From the NCBI GenBank assembly GCA_007693435.1, contig REDO01000060.1:1-57626 (forward strand): a DNA stretch of 57,626 nt, given 5' to 3'. The notes under the pieces were generated by a model that was not told the DNA's origin, did not search any database, and worked only from the letters and a program-made list of their open reading frames with translations. The stretch comes from Salinarimonadaceae bacterium. GTDB lineage: Bacteria; Pseudomonadota; Alphaproteobacteria; Rhizobiales; Beijerinckiaceae. Below are positions 43,400 through 52,694 of the stretch, piece after piece (within the stretch, counting starts at the first letter, position 1; each line of letters opens with the position of its first letter). The position numbers and the translations under genes are program-made.

Positions 43400-44809
43400 A
43401 TGAAGACGGCCAACGATGTGCTGAAGGCGATCAAGGACAACGACGTCAAGTACGTCGACTTCCGTTTCACCGATCCCAAGGGCAAGTGGCAGCACGTCAC
43501 TTTCGACGTCTCGATCGTCGACGAGGACCTCTTCGCCGACGGCGTGATGTTCGACGGCTCGTCGATCTCCGGCTGGAAGGCGATCAATGAGTCCGACATG
43601 GTCCTCATGCCCGATCCCGAGACGGCCTGCATGGACCCCTTCTTCGCGGCTTCGACGATGTCGATCGTCTGCGACGTGCTCGAGCCGGCTTCCGGCGAGC
43701 CCTACGGCCGCGACCCGCGCGGCATCTCCAAGAAGGCCGAGGCGTTCCTGAAGTCGACAGGCATCGGCGACACGATCTTCGTCGGCCCCGAGGCCGAGTT
43801 CTTCATTTTCGACGACGTGCGCTATTCCGCTACGCCCTACAACACCGGCTTCATCCTCGACTCCATCGAGCTGCCTTCGAACGGCATGACGGAGTACGAA
43901 GGCGGAAACATGGGCCACCGCGTCAAGACCAAGGGCGGCTATTTCCCGGTTCCGCCGCTGGATTCGGCGCAGGACATGCGCGGCGAAATGCTCGCGGCCA
44001 TGGCCGATATGGGCGTCCAGGTCGAGAAGCATCACCACGAGGTGGCGAGCGCCCAGCACGAGCTCGGCATGAAGTTCGACCGCCTCGTGAGCATGGGCGA
44101 CCAGATGCAGATCTATAAGTACTGCATCCACAACGTCGCCCACGCCTACGGCAAGACCGCCACGTTCATGCCGAAGCCCGTCTACGGCGACAACGGCTCG
44201 GGCATGCACGTCCACCAGTCGATCTGGAAGGACGGCAAGCCGCTCTTCGCGGGCAACAAATACGCCGATCTTTCGCAGGAGTGCCTGTGGTACATCGGCG
44301 GCATCATCAAGCACGCGAAGGCCATTAACGCCTTCACGAACCCGTCGACGAACTCCTACAAGCGTCTCGTCCCCGGCTTCGAGGCTCCGGTCCTGCTCGC
44401 CTATTCGGCCCGCAACCGCTCCGCCTCCTGCCGTATCCCGTGGACGACCTCGCCGAAGGCCAAGCGCGTCGAGGTCCGCTTCCCCGATCCGACGGCGAAC
44501 CCCTATCTCGCCTTCTCCGCCCTGCTGATGGCCGGCCTCGACGGCATCATCAACAAGATCGACCCCGGCCAGGCGATGGACAAGGATCTCTACGACCTGC
44601 CGCCGCGCGAGCTGAAGAAGATCCCGACCGTTTGCGCCAGCCTGCGCGAGGCGCTCGCCTCCCTCGACAAGGATCGCGCCTTCCTGAAGGCCGGCGGCGT
44701 GTTCAACGACGACTTCATCGACAGCTATATCGAGCTGAAGATGCAGGAAGTCATCCGCTTCGAGCACACGCCGCACCCGGTCGAGTTCGAGATGTACTAC
44801 TCGGTCTGA
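43400..44809 (+). CDS. glnA: Glutamine synthetase type I
   Basis: Makes glutamine from glutamate, ammonia and ATP. The product is 469 residues, the standard GSI-beta length. Seen are [10 protein letters not shown], the metal/substrate region [11 protein letters not shown], the ATP-site [17 protein letters not shown] and NRSASCRIP. The adenylylation Tyr (about 398) lies in [11 protein letters not shown], so GlnE control is expected. The ATG at 43400 gives [12 protein letters not shown]; a TTG at 43376 is rejected. A strong terminator follows at 44837-44868. Confidence 0.98.
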   Translation: MKTANDVLKAIKDNDVKYVDFRFTDPKGKWQHVTFDVSIVDEDLFADGVMFDGSSISGWKAINESDMVLMPDPETACMDPFFAASTMSIVCDVLEPASGEPYGRDPRGISKKAEAFLKSTGIGDTIFVGPEAEFFIFDDVRYSATPYNTGFILDSIELPSNGMTEYEGGNMGHRVKTKGGYFPVPPLDSAQDMRGEMLAAMADMGVQVEKHHHEVASAQHELGMKFDRLVSMGDQMQIYKYCIHNVAHAYGKTATFMPKPVYGDNGSGMHVHQSIWKDGKPLFAGNKYADLSQECLWYIGGIIKHAKAINAFTNPSTNSYKRLVPGFEAPVLLAYSARNRSASCRIPWTTSPKAKRVEVRFPDPTANPYLAFSALLMAGLDGIINKIDPGQAMDKDLYDLPPRELKKIPTVCASLREALASLDKDRAFLKAGGVFNDDFIDSYIELKMQEVIRFEHTPHPVEFEMYYSV

Positions 44810-44836
44810 TCCTCCGCGATCGACTGCGGGAACGAG

Positions 44837-44868
44837 CCGGGGCGCTGAAAGGCGCCCCGGTTTTTTTT
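44837..44868 (+). terminator. Rho-independent terminator after glnA
   Basis: A 9-bp stem CCGGGGCGC (44837-44845) / GCGCCCCGG (44852-44860) with a 6-nt loop, followed by eight T residues on the plus strand. It lies about 28 bp beyond the glnA stop. Confidence 0.95.
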
Positions 44869-44879
44869 CCGCGCCGCGC

Positions 44880-46277
44880 TTACGGGCGCGGCTTCGGAAG
44901 CAGGCCGTTGGCCTCGCGCCTGATCCAGCGGACGAGCATGAGCACGGCGACGACGGCGAGCCCGGCCGCGAGCCCCAACCAGACGCCCACGCCTTCGAGC
45001 GGCGTCCAGAGGCCGAGCCCGGCCGCAAGCGGAAAACCGACGCCCCAATAGCCGAGCCCGGCATAGATCATCGGCACTCGCGTGTCGTGCAGCCCGCGCA
45101 GCATCCCCGACCCCACCGCCTGCGCGCCGTCGGCGAGCTGGAAGAGGGCCGCGAGCGAGAGATAGGAGACCGCGAGCCCGACGACGGCGGCGGCGCCCGG
45201 ATCGTCGAGATCAAGGAAGGCGCCGACGAGCAGTCGCGGCGCGCCCAGCATCAGCGCCGCCGTTAGGACCATGAATGACGTCCCCAGCGCGAACGCCGTC
45301 CAGCCCGCGCGCGCCATCGCCTCCCGGTCATGGGCGCCGTAAGCGAAGCCGACCCGCACGGTCGCCGCCTGCCCCACCCCGAGGGGAACCATGAAAGCGA
45401 GCGCCGCGATCTGGATGGCGACAGCGTGCGCCGCGAGCGCGTCGGCCGAAATCAGCCCCATGAGCAGCAAGGCGGCGCTGAAGATCGTCACCTCGAAGAG
45501 AATCGTTGCGGAAATCGGCGCCCCGAGCCGCCACAACTCGAAGAAGCGGGGCCAATCGGGCCGCCAGAAACGTCCGAACAGCCGGTACCGCCTGATCCGA
45601 CGATCCCCCCTGGCGAGCGCCGTCAGGGCGAGAACCATGAAACACGCGGTCGCTGTCGTCGCGACGCCGGCGCCGACGAGGCCGAGGGCGGGGAAGCCGA
45701 AATTGCCGAAAATAAGCGCGTAATTGCCGAGCGCGTTGACGCCGATCGCGGCTGCGCCGACGTAAAGCGCGAGCGTCGGGCGCTCCATCCCGGCGAGGAA
45801 GAAGCGCAGGGCCACGAAACACAGCATCGGAAACAGCGCCCATTGCTTCCAGCGCAGATATTCGCCGGCGGCAGCGGCGAGTCCCGGCTCCTGCCCAAGG
45901 ACGACCAGTATCGCCTCCGCGTTCCAGAGCGCGATCCAGACAGGAATCGAGATCGCCGCCGCGCTCCACAGACCCTGCCGGAAACTGCGCCGCACCTCGC
46001 GCACGGCGAACCGGTTCCTTCCCCGCTCGGAGGCGATCATCGCCGAGATCGCGCTGATAAGGCCGAGGCCGCCTATATGGCAGACGAAGAACAGGTTCGC
46101 CCCCAGCGCGCTCGCAGCCAGCGCCTCCGGCCCGAGCCAGGCGATCATCAGGACGTCCGTCGCGCCCAAGCCCGCCTGGGTGAGGTTGATGAGCACCATC
46201 GGCGCGCTCAGCGCGAGGGTCGCGACGAACTCCCCACGCCAGGAGCCGGCGACGCCGTCCAACCGTCTCGCAGCCAT
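44880..46277 (-). CDS. MATE family multidrug efflux protein (NorM-like)
   Basis: A 465-residue inner-membrane exporter with twelve predicted helices in two homologous halves. The first half has LALSAPMVLINLTQAGLGATDVLMIAWLG (family-typical start of helix 1-2), the second VPLGVGQAATVRVGFAYG and DGAQAVGSGMLRGLHDTRVPM. The ATG at 46277 is the first one giving the expected short N-terminal tail. It exchanges Na+ or H+ for cationic drugs in known members; the substrate here is unknown. It converges with glnA and is divergent from the M20 peptidase gene. Confidence 0.92.
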   Translation of the reverse strand: MAARRLDGVAGSWRGEFVATLALSAPMVLINLTQAGLGATDVLMIAWLGPEALAASALGANLFFVCHIGGLGLISAISAMIASERGRNRFAVREVRRSFRQGLWSAAAISIPVWIALWNAEAILVVLGQEPGLAAAAGEYLRWKQWALFPMLCFVALRFFLAGMERPTLALYVGAAAIGVNALGNYALIFGNFGFPALGLVGAGVATTATACFMVLALTALARGDRRIRRYRLFGRFWRPDWPRFFELWRLGAPISATILFEVTIFSAALLLMGLISADALAAHAVAIQIAALAFMVPLGVGQAATVRVGFAYGAHDREAMARAGWTAFALGTSFMVLTAALMLGAPRLLVGAFLDLDDPGAAAVVGLAVSYLSLAALFQLADGAQAVGSGMLRGLHDTRVPMIYAGLGYWGVGFPLAAGLGLWTPLEGVGVWLGLAAGLAVVAVLMLVRWIRREANGLLPKPRP

Positions 46278-46407
46278 GGTCCCGTCTCTCTCCCGTAACA
46301 CGCGCCGAGGCCGAACGGCTCCGCGCATCCACGCGCCTTGACCGGCCCCGACCACGCCTTAGCCTGCTCGCGGGAGCGAAGCGAGCCTCGAAAATGTGGA
46401 GACGGGC

Positions 46408-47805
46408 ATGACGCGCGAGCAGGCGATCGAACACGCCCAGGCGCATTTCGATTCCGGCGCTTTCCAGATACGGCTCGCGGAACTCGTCGCGATCCCGAGC
46501 GAGAGCCAAAATCCCGAGCGCGCCGACGCGCTCGTGCGCTATCTGGAGCAGGGTCTGCTCCCGCTCCTGGAGGAGATAGGCTTCGCCTGCCGCATCCTGA
46601 CGCAGGCGCCGGCGCGCGGACCGTTCCTCTATGCCGAGCGGATCGAGGATCCGGCCCGGCAGACCATTCTCGGCTACGGCCATGGCGACACCGTGCGCGG
46701 GCAGGATTCGCAGTGGAGCGACGGGCTCTCGCCGTGGGAGCTGACCGAGCGCGACGGCAAGCTCTACGGACGCGGAACCGTTGACAACAAGGGCCAGCAC
46801 GCGATCAACCTCGCCGCGATGCGCGCCGTGATCGCGCAGCGCGGCCGGCTCGGCTTCAATGCGAAATTCCTGATCGAGACGGGCGAGGAGCTGGGTTCTC
46901 CGGGCCTGCGCGAACTCTGCGCGGCGCATCGCGCGCTTTTTCGCGCAGACGCGCTGATTGCGTCTGACGGCCCGCGCCTGTCCCTGTCGCGCCCGACCAT
47001 CTTTCTCGGCGCCCGCGGCGCCTTCCCGATCGACCTGTGGATCGACGCCCGCGAGGGGGCGCGCCATTCCGGCAATTACGGCGGGCTGCTCGCCAATCCC
47101 GGAATCGAGCTCGCCCACGCCATCGCCTGCATAACCGGGCCGAAGGGCGAGATCCGCATCCCGGAATGGACGCCCGGCGAAATCCCCGCCTCCGTGCGAA
47201 AGGCCCTGGCCGATATCGAGGTGACGCAGGATCCCGGAGGGCCGGCGCTGGACCCCTGGTGGGGCGAGCCGGATCTGAGCATGGCCGAGAAGGTCTACGG
47301 CTGGTCGTCCTTCGATATCCTCGCCTTCCTTTGCGGCGACCCGGCCGCGCCTGTGAACGCGATCCCCCCGAGAGCCTGGGCGCGCGGCCAGTTGCGCTTC
47401 GTCGTCGGGGTCGATCCGGACGGGGTGCTGCCGGCGCTGCGCCGTCACCTCGACGCCCACGGCTTCGAGCGCGTGCGGATCGACAAGGCGCGGGACGAAG
47501 TGTTTCCGGCGACGCGGCTCGACCCGGAGGATCCGTGGGTGGCTTTCGCTGCGGGCTCGATGAGGCGCACCACGGGGGCCGCGCCGGCGATCCTGCCCAA
47601 TCTCGGCGGATCTCTCCCCAACGACGCCTTCGCAGACATCCTCTCGTTGCCGACGATCTGGATCCCGCATTCCTATCCGGGCTGCTCGCAGCACGCGCCG
47701 GACGAACACATGCCCGTCTCGATCGCCCGCGAGGGTCTCGCGCTGATGGCCGGGCTCTACTGGGACATCGGGGAGATGGACGGGCCTCCAGCAGCCCTGA
47801 CGTAG
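46408..47805 (+). CDS. M20 family metallopeptidase (dipeptidase/deacylase type)
   Basis: A 465-residue cytosolic zinc hydrolase. Metal and catalytic motifs in order are GYGHGDTV (His, Asp), GRGTVDNKGQH (bridging Asp), ETGEELGSPGL (general base Glu-Glu), SDGPRLS (Asp) and the C-terminal HAPDEH (His). The central dimerisation domain is also present. The substrate (dipeptides, N-acyl or N-carbamoyl amino acids) cannot be told. The ATG at 46408 is used; a GTG four codons upstream is possible. It is divergent from the MATE gene across 130 bp and is followed by a 381-bp gap. Confidence 0.9.
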   Translation: MTREQAIEHAQAHFDSGAFQIRLAELVAIPSESQNPERADALVRYLEQGLLPLLEEIGFACRILTQAPARGPFLYAERIEDPARQTILGYGHGDTVRGQDSQWSDGLSPWELTERDGKLYGRGTVDNKGQHAINLAAMRAVIAQRGRLGFNAKFLIETGEELGSPGLRELCAAHRALFRADALIASDGPRLSLSRPTIFLGARGAFPIDLWIDAREGARHSGNYGGLLANPGIELAHAIACITGPKGEIRIPEWTPGEIPASVRKALADIEVTQDPGGPALDPWWGEPDLSMAEKVYGWSSFDILAFLCGDPAAPVNAIPPRAWARGQLRFVVGVDPDGVLPALRRHLDAHGFERVRIDKARDEVFPATRLDPEDPWVAFAAGSMRRTTGAAPAILPNLGGSLPNDAFADILSLPTIWIPHSYPGCSQHAPDEHMPVSIAREGLALMAGLYWDIGEMDGPPAALT

Positions 47806-48186
47806 CGTCAGGTATCAGCGAACCGCCCTCTCCGGAAGTGGGGGAAAGGTCTACTCAAATTGGGCGAAAATGCGAAACTTGCTCTTGCACTTTGCAAGGG
47901 AACGGGGCAATAGCTGACGCCAGAACCATTGCGCGCTCCCGACTTCGCGCGTGCAGCGAGCGTGGCCGGGAATCGGCCGCCCGGTCGTGAAAGAATGGCG
48001 GCTGCGGAACGCAGCGTTGCAACGGGGATTGTGCGGCAGCCTCTGCGCCGCACCCGTCGACTGACGAGGACGAAGATCGACGCCGCGCCGCGTCTTCGCG
48101 CGCCGACGAAGCCCAGGTCGCAATCCACGACCGGCTTCGCCGGGTCCCGACGAGCCTGGGGCCGCGTGTTCTGGAGGGAGGGTCTC
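47806..48186. other. Non-coding region upstream of the TRAP permease genes
   Basis: 381 bp with no supported gene. A perfect dyad CTTGC-ACTTT-GCAAG lies at 47884-47898, a possible operator. The sequence at about 48170-48180 (GGAGGGAG) is the ribosome site of the TTG-started dctQ. No convincing sigma-54 or sigma-70 promoter was found. Confidence 0.5.
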
Positions 48187-48738
48187 TTGCAATCTCTTGT
48201 TTGGTTGGTTCGCGGAATCTGCTTCCTGAACACGATGCTCGGCAGAATGTTCGGGTGGTTCTCCGTGGGTATCGTCGTGGTGTGTTTCACGGTCGTCGTG
48301 CAGCGCTACGTCTTCGCCATCAGCTATGTCTGGATGCAGGATCTGTATGTCTGGCTGAACGGCGCGATGTTCACCGCGATCGCCGGCTACGCGCTCCTGC
48401 GCGACGAACACGTGCGCGTCGATATCTTCTACCGGACGGCCACCGTGCGCACCAAGGCGAAGGTCGATCTCTTCGGCGTGATCGCGTTCCTGCTGCCCTA
48501 TTGCTGGGTGATCTGGGCCTGGGGCCTGCCCTACGTGCAGCGCTCGTGGCGCTTCCTGGAAGGCTCCGGCAATACGGGCGGCATGCCCGGATTGTTCATC
48601 CTCAAGACCTTCATTCTCGTTTTCGCTGTGCTCCTCGCCCTCCAGGGGCTGGCGATTATCGGCCGAAGCATTCTGGTCCTCGCCGGTCGCGAGGAATCGC
48701 TGCCGCCCACCCTGCGCTACCAGTCCGGCAAGGAGTAA
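48187..48738 (+). CDS. dctQ: TRAP transporter small permease subunit (DctQ type)
   Basis: The four-helix small membrane subunit of a tripartite (TRAP) uptake system, 183 residues. Helices lie at about residues 20-40, 50-75 (VWMQDLYVWLNGAMFTAIAGYALLRDEHVRVD, the family hallmark), 95-115 and 140-165. The likely start is TTG at 48187, which has a strong GGAGGGAG site at a good distance. A longer frame to 47929 would add an arginine-rich stretch unlike the family. It lies 7 bp before dctM. Confidence 0.88.
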   Translation: MQSLVWLVRGICFLNTMLGRMFGWFSVGIVVVCFTVVVQRYVFAISYVWMQDLYVWLNGAMFTAIAGYALLRDEHVRVDIFYRTATVRTKAKVDLFGVIAFLLPYCWVIWAWGLPYVQRSWRFLEGSGNTGGMPGLFILKTFILVFAVLLALQGLAIIGRSILVLAGREESLPPTLRYQSGKE

Positions 48739-48745
48739 TCATCCG

Positions 48746-50137
48746 ATGGATCCCGTATTGCTCGGCGAGATTCTCGCCGGACTGATGTTCTTCGGCATCA
48801 TCGGCGTGTTGATGCTCGGCTTTCCCGTCGCCTTCAGCCTCGCCGGAGCCTCCCTGATATTCGGCCTCATCGGCTGGTATTTCGGCGTGTTCGATCTCTC
48901 CAATCTCGGCGCGCTGTCGTCGCGCTATCTGGGCCTGATGATCAACGAGGTGCTCGTCGCGGTGCCTTTGTTCATCTTCATGGGCGTCATGCTGGAGCGC
49001 TCGCGGATCGCCGAGCAGCTGCTGTCGACGATGGGCCGGCTGTTCGGCAATCTGCGCGGCGGTCTTGGCATGTCGGTGATCGTCGTGGGCGCGCTTCTGG
49101 CCGCCTCCACCGGCGTCATCGGGGCGACGGTCGTGACGATGGGCCTGATCTCGCTGCCCGCGATGATGCGCGCGGGCTACGATCCGCGCCTCGCCTGCGG
49201 CGTCATCTGCGCCTCGGGCACCCTTGGCCAGATTATCCCGCCCTCGACCGTCCTCATCTTCATGGGCGATATGCTCTCGGGCATCAACGCGCAGGTGCAG
49301 ATGGCGCAGGGGAACTTCGCCCCTACGACGGTCTCGGTGGGTGATCTCTTCGCCGGCGCGATCTTCCCGGGTCTGATGCTCGTCGGTCTGTATCTGCTGT
49401 TCATGGTCTTCAAGGCCATCGTCGCCCCGCAGACCTGCCCCGCGACACCCATTCCGCCGGAGGAACGCGCGGGCCTCTGGAAGGAAATCGCGGTGGCGCT
49501 TCTGCCCCCGCTCGCGCTGATCGCGGCCGTGCTCGGCTCGATCCTCGGCGGCGTGGCGACGGCTACGGAAGCGGCCTCGGTCGGCGCCGTCGGCGCGACG
49601 GTCCTCGCGGCGGCGCGCTGGAGACTTTCGTTCAAGGTGCTTCGGGAGGTCGCCCAGTCCACAGCGCTCATCACCTCGATGATCTTCATCATCCTCTTCG
49701 GCGCCTCCGTCTTCGCGATCGTCTTCCGCCTCATGGGCGGCGACAATCTCGTCCGGGAATTTCTCGTGAGTCTGCCGGGAGGCGTCATCGGCGCCGTGCT
49801 CGTGGTGATGGCGATCATGTTCGTACTCGGCTTCATCCTCGACACGTTCGAAATCATCTTCATCGTCGTGCCGATCACCGCGCCGATCCTGCTTCACCTC
49901 GGCGTCGATCCGATCTGGCTCGGCGTGATGATCGGCGTGAACCTGCAGACAAGCTTCCTCACGCCGCCATTCGGCTTCGCCATATTCTACTTACGAAGCG
50001 TCGCGCCATCCTCGATATCGACGATGATGATCTATCGCGGCGTGATCCCGTTCGTCTTTATTCAGGTGTTCGCGATGTTCCTGCTGTTCGTCTTCCCGGA
50101 TATCGCCCTCTGGCTGCCTCGGCAGATCTACGGGTAA
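48746..50137 (+). CDS. dctM: TRAP transporter large permease subunit (DctM type)
   Basis: The Na+-coupled translocation subunit of a TRAP transporter, 463 residues and about 12 helices. Typical stretches are VPLFIFMGVMLERS, STGVIGATVVTMGLISLPAMMRAGYD, ICASGTLGQIIPPSTVLIFMGD, TATEAASVGAVGA and LGFILDTFEIIFIVVPI. It is cotranscribed with dctQ. The matching periplasmic binding protein is probably the convergent gene at 51284-52378, separated by the DMT exporter gene. A hairpin terminator follows. Confidence 0.94.
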   Translation: MDPVLLGEILAGLMFFGIIGVLMLGFPVAFSLAGASLIFGLIGWYFGVFDLSNLGALSSRYLGLMINEVLVAVPLFIFMGVMLERSRIAEQLLSTMGRLFGNLRGGLGMSVIVVGALLAASTGVIGATVVTMGLISLPAMMRAGYDPRLACGVICASGTLGQIIPPSTVLIFMGDMLSGINAQVQMAQGNFAPTTVSVGDLFAGAIFPGLMLVGLYLLFMVFKAIVAPQTCPATPIPPEERAGLWKEIAVALLPPLALIAAVLGSILGGVATATEAASVGAVGATVLAAARWRLSFKVLREVAQSTALITSMIFIILFGASVFAIVFRLMGGDNLVREFLVSLPGGVIGAVLVVMAIMFVLGFILDTFEIIFIVVPITAPILLHLGVDPIWLGVMIGVNLQTSFLTPPFGFAIFYLRSVAPSSISTMMIYRGVIPFVFIQVFAMFLLFVFPDIALWLPRQIYG

Positions 50138-50161
50138 GGGATTGCGCGCCCGACCAGTCTG

Positions 50162-50192
50162 GAAAGGGGCTCCTCGCGGGGCCCCTTTCGTT
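50162..50192. terminator. Hairpin terminator between dctM and the DMT exporter
   Basis: A 9-bp stem GAAAGGGGC (50162-50170) / GCCCCTTTC (50181-50189) between convergent genes. Only a short T-run (GTTTG) follows on the plus strand, so strength is uncertain; it may serve both directions. Confidence 0.6.
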
Positions 50193-50195
50193 TGA

Positions 50196-51110
50196 TCAGG
50201 CGCGCGACCGGCGCAAGCGCCCGTCGATCATGATGAGAGAGAGGCCGATAATCGCCATCCCGACGATCTGGAGCGTCTCCAGCCGCTCGCCGAGAACACC
50301 GACGCCGAGCAGAATGGCGCTCACCGGTATCAGGAAGGTCACGAGCGACAGCTTCGTCGCCCCCGCGCTGGCGAGCAGCCGGAAGTAGAGAACGTAGGCC
50401 AGAGCGGTCGACAGCGCCCCGAATCCGATCAAGGCGCCCAGGACGTCAGCCGAGGGCCAATCGAGCTCCCAGGGACGATCGACGACGAGCGCCAGGGGCG
50501 TGACGATCGTGGCTGACACCGCCACCTGCCCGGCCGCGGTCGCGAGAGGCGCAACGCCAAGCCGCCGGAAGCGTCGTCCGAACACCGCCGCGCAAGCATA
50601 GGAGAGCGCCGCTCCGAGCACGGCGCACTGGGCGATCACGCTGGCGCCAGCGCCCGCGATCGCGTCGGGGCCGATCATCGTCAGAACGCCGACGAAGCCG
50701 AGCGCGACGCCGAAAGCGCGATTGCGCGTGAGCGGCTCGTCCGCCGTCAGGAAATGCGCCACGATCACGGTCATCAGAGGAGTCGTCGCGTTGAGGATCG
50801 CCGCGAGCCCGCTCGCGATCTGGCTCTGCCCCCAGACGATCAGCGTGAACGGGATCGCGTTGTTCAGGATTCCCATGCCGACGAAGGCGGCCCAGATTCC
50901 CGGATCGCGGGGAATTCGGGCGCCCATGACGCGAAGCACGAGGAACAGCGTCGCGGCGGCGACGACCACGCGGCCGGCGACGATCGTCAGCGGGGGCAGT
51001 TCGCGCAAGGCGACCGCGGCGAAAAAGAATGATCCGCCCCAAAGCAGCGATAGCGCCGTGAGCGTGATCCATTCGGCGAGCGTCATGCTGCGGGAAGAGG
51101 GGTTGGTCAT
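50196..51110 (-). CDS. EamA/DMT family transporter
   Basis: A 304-residue inner-membrane protein with ten helices in two EamA repeats (about 15-145 and 155-290). LLWGGSFFFAAVALRELPPL opens the first repeat and FGALSTALAYVLYFRLLASAGATKLSLVTFLIPVSAILLG is characteristic of the second. Members export amino acids or other metabolites; the substrate is unknown. The ATG at 51110 gives MTNPSSRSMTLAEW; longer starts are polar and unlikely. It lies between the TRAP permease genes and the TRAP binding-protein gene, on the same strand as the latter. Confidence 0.92.
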   Translation of the reverse strand: MTNPSSRSMTLAEWITLTALSLLWGGSFFFAAVALRELPPLTIVAGRVVVAAATLFLVLRVMGARIPRDPGIWAAFVGMGILNNAIPFTLIVWGQSQIASGLAAILNATTPLMTVIVAHFLTADEPLTRNRAFGVALGFVGVLTMIGPDAIAGAGASVIAQCAVLGAALSYACAAVFGRRFRRLGVAPLATAAGQVAVSATIVTPLALVVDRPWELDWPSADVLGALIGFGALSTALAYVLYFRLLASAGATKLSLVTFLIPVSAILLGVGVLGERLETLQIVGMAIIGLSLIMIDGRLRRSRA

Positions 51111-51209
51111 GAGCGGCTCTCGAAGAAGGCGGGCGCGATCCATCGCGCGATTCCGCACTATCCCGCCACCCGATTTCCGCCACGCTGCGTGTGGGCGATG
51201 TCCGGTCGC

Positions 51210-51243
51210 AAAAAAGAAACGGCCCGGGCTTTCGCCCGGGCCG
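51210..51243 (-). terminator. Rho-independent terminator after the TRAP binding-protein gene
   Basis: A stem of 9-10 bp, GGCCCGGGC (51221-51229) / GCCCGGGCC (51234-51242) with a TTTC loop. On the minus strand it is followed by GTTTCTTTTTT. It lies about 40 bp beyond the stop of the binding-protein gene, so the downstream EamA gene is probably transcribed separately. Confidence 0.88.
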
Positions 51244-51283
51244 CCGGATTTGACGCGCGCCGGAGGCGCGACGTAACGCCGGA

Positions 51284-52378
51284 TCAATCCAGCGTGAAGT
51301 ACCGCTCGCGCGCCCTGAGGAATAGCGAGTCGTTGCCGTCCGTCTTGAGGCGCACCGTGTTGAGGGCCGTCACGAAGCTCTCGGCGGTCTTTTTGGTCAG
51401 CGCGTCGCCGCCGTCGCGGAGCTCAGTGATGATGTCCTTGGACGCCACTGCGCCGGCCTCGAGGATCTCGTCGGGGAAGGTGCGCACCCGTACGCCGTGC
51501 TGCTCGACGAGCGTCTTGAGCGCACGGGGGTCGTTCGCCGCGAAGTCCGAAGCGACCTGATCGTACTCGGCCTGGCAGGCGTCGCGGACGATCGCCTGAA
51601 GATCCTCCGGAAGCGCCTGGTACTTCGCCTTGTCGACGACGAGTTCGGTCGCGAGCCCGGGCTCGATGAAGCTCGGGAAGTAGAAATCCTTGAGGATCTG
51701 GTGGAAGCCGAGGGCGAGATCGTTGTAGGGGCCGACGAACTCGGCCGCATCGAGCGCGCCGGACTGAAGCGCCTGGAAGATCTCACCGGCGGGCATGTTC
51801 GTGACGGTTGCGCCGAGACGCTCCCACACACGACCGCCGAGACCCGGAGTGCGGAAGCGGATGCCCTGCACATCGGCGAGGCCCGTCAATTCGCCACGGA
51901 ACCAGCCGCCCGCCTGGGTGCCGGTGTCGCCCGAGAGGAAGCCCTGCAGGCCGAACTGGTCGTAGATTTCGTCCCAGATCTCCTGACCGCCGAGGTAACG
52001 CACCCACGCGGCGAGCTCGCGCGAGGTCATCCCGTAGGGGACACCCGTGAAGAACGACAGGCCGACGTTCTTGTTCTGCCAGTAATAGGCGGCGCCGTGG
52101 CTCATTTCGGCCGAACCGTCGATGACGGCGTCGATCGACTGCAGGGCCGGCACGAGTTCGCCGGCCGAAAAGAGCTGGATCGTCAGACGCCCACCGGACG
52201 CGGTGGTGATGCGATCGGCCAGGCGCTGGGCGCCGACGCCGAGGCCGGGGAAGTTGCGCGGCCAGGTTGTGACCATGCGCCATGTCTGATTGCCCTGCGC
52301 AATCGCGGGAGCGGCGAGACCAGTCGCCGCAGCCGCGCCGCCGAGAGCCGCGCCCTTCAGGAATTGACGACGTTCCAT
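51284..52378 (-). CDS. TRAP transporter substrate-binding protein (DctP family, TakP-like)
   Basis: A 364-residue periplasmic receptor. A Tat-type signal peptide is present (RRQFLK at residues 3-8, then a hydrophobic stretch, cleavage near APAIA). The mature protein resembles the 2-oxoacid-binding TakP type: LFSAGELVPALQ, GGWFRGEL, GIRFRTPGLGGRVWERLG (ligand-binding Arg region) and DAAEFVGPYNDLALGF. So a monocarboxylate or 2-oxo acid ligand is plausible but not shown. The ATG at 52378 follows GGAGGGTA. Partner permease genes lie convergently at 48187-50137. Confidence 0.92.
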   Translation of the reverse strand: MERRQFLKGAALGGAAAATGLAAPAIAQGNQTWRMVTTWPRNFPGLGVGAQRLADRITTASGGRLTIQLFSAGELVPALQSIDAVIDGSAEMSHGAAYYWQNKNVGLSFFTGVPYGMTSRELAAWVRYLGGQEIWDEIYDQFGLQGFLSGDTGTQAGGWFRGELTGLADVQGIRFRTPGLGGRVWERLGATVTNMPAGEIFQALQSGALDAAEFVGPYNDLALGFHQILKDFYFPSFIEPGLATELVVDKAKYQALPEDLQAIVRDACQAEYDQVASDFAANDPRALKTLVEQHGVRVRTFPDEILEAGAVASKDIITELRDGGDALTKKTAESFVTALNTVRLKTDGNDSLFLRARERYFTLD

Positions 52379-52618
52379 TCTATACCCTCCGATAGTGTTT
52401 CCGCCCCGTGACCGTTCCCGCTGAGTACAGCGATTCGCTCTGTTATTGCGCGAATGCCGGGAACTCCGTCTTTGGAAGCGGTGCAACCATAAGGTCGGGA
52501 TGCGGGAAAGACAATATGAGTGTGGCGTTTTCCCTAGATGCGCCGCCACGCCGCTCTTCCTCCGCCGCAGGGTCCCCATCGAACGTGAGGTGGCGCACCG
52601 GGAAAACAAATCACTGGC

Positions 52619-52647
52619 GTGACAATTGACACTGAAATACACATAAT
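52619..52647 (+). promoter_or_regulatory. Sigma-70-like promoter of the PAS-domain gene
   Basis: GTGACA (52619-52624) and CATAAT (52642-52647) with 17 bp between; each matches five of six consensus bases. Transcription would begin near 52654, giving a leader of about 60 nt. Confidence 0.5.
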
Positions 52648-52667
52648 TCCTCGCAAAACGAGGAATT
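52645..52667. repeat. Perfect inverted repeat at the PAS-gene promoter (possible operator)
   Basis: AATTCCTCG, five bases (CAAAA), CGAGGAATT: a perfect 9-bp dyad. It begins inside the proposed -10 box and covers the proposed start point, the position of a repressor operator. As RNA, only its right part would be in the transcript if the start is as proposed. Confidence 0.6.
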
Positions 52668-52673
52668 GCGTAA

Positions 52674-52694
52674 TTTGGCCGCTCTCGGGCCAAA
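52674..52694 (+). promoter_or_regulatory. 5'-leader hairpin before the PAS gene
   Basis: TTTGGCC (52674-52680) and GGCCAAA (52688-52694) form a 7-bp stem with a 7-nt loop. It ends about 12 nt before the ribosome site TGGAAGG of the gene starting at 52713. It could affect mRNA stability or translation. Confidence 0.4.

Noticed and set aside
47929..48186. Longer start for the TRAP small permease
   Set aside because: The extra 86 residues are arginine-rich and polar, unlike any DctQ, and the TTG at 48187 has a strong ribosome site.
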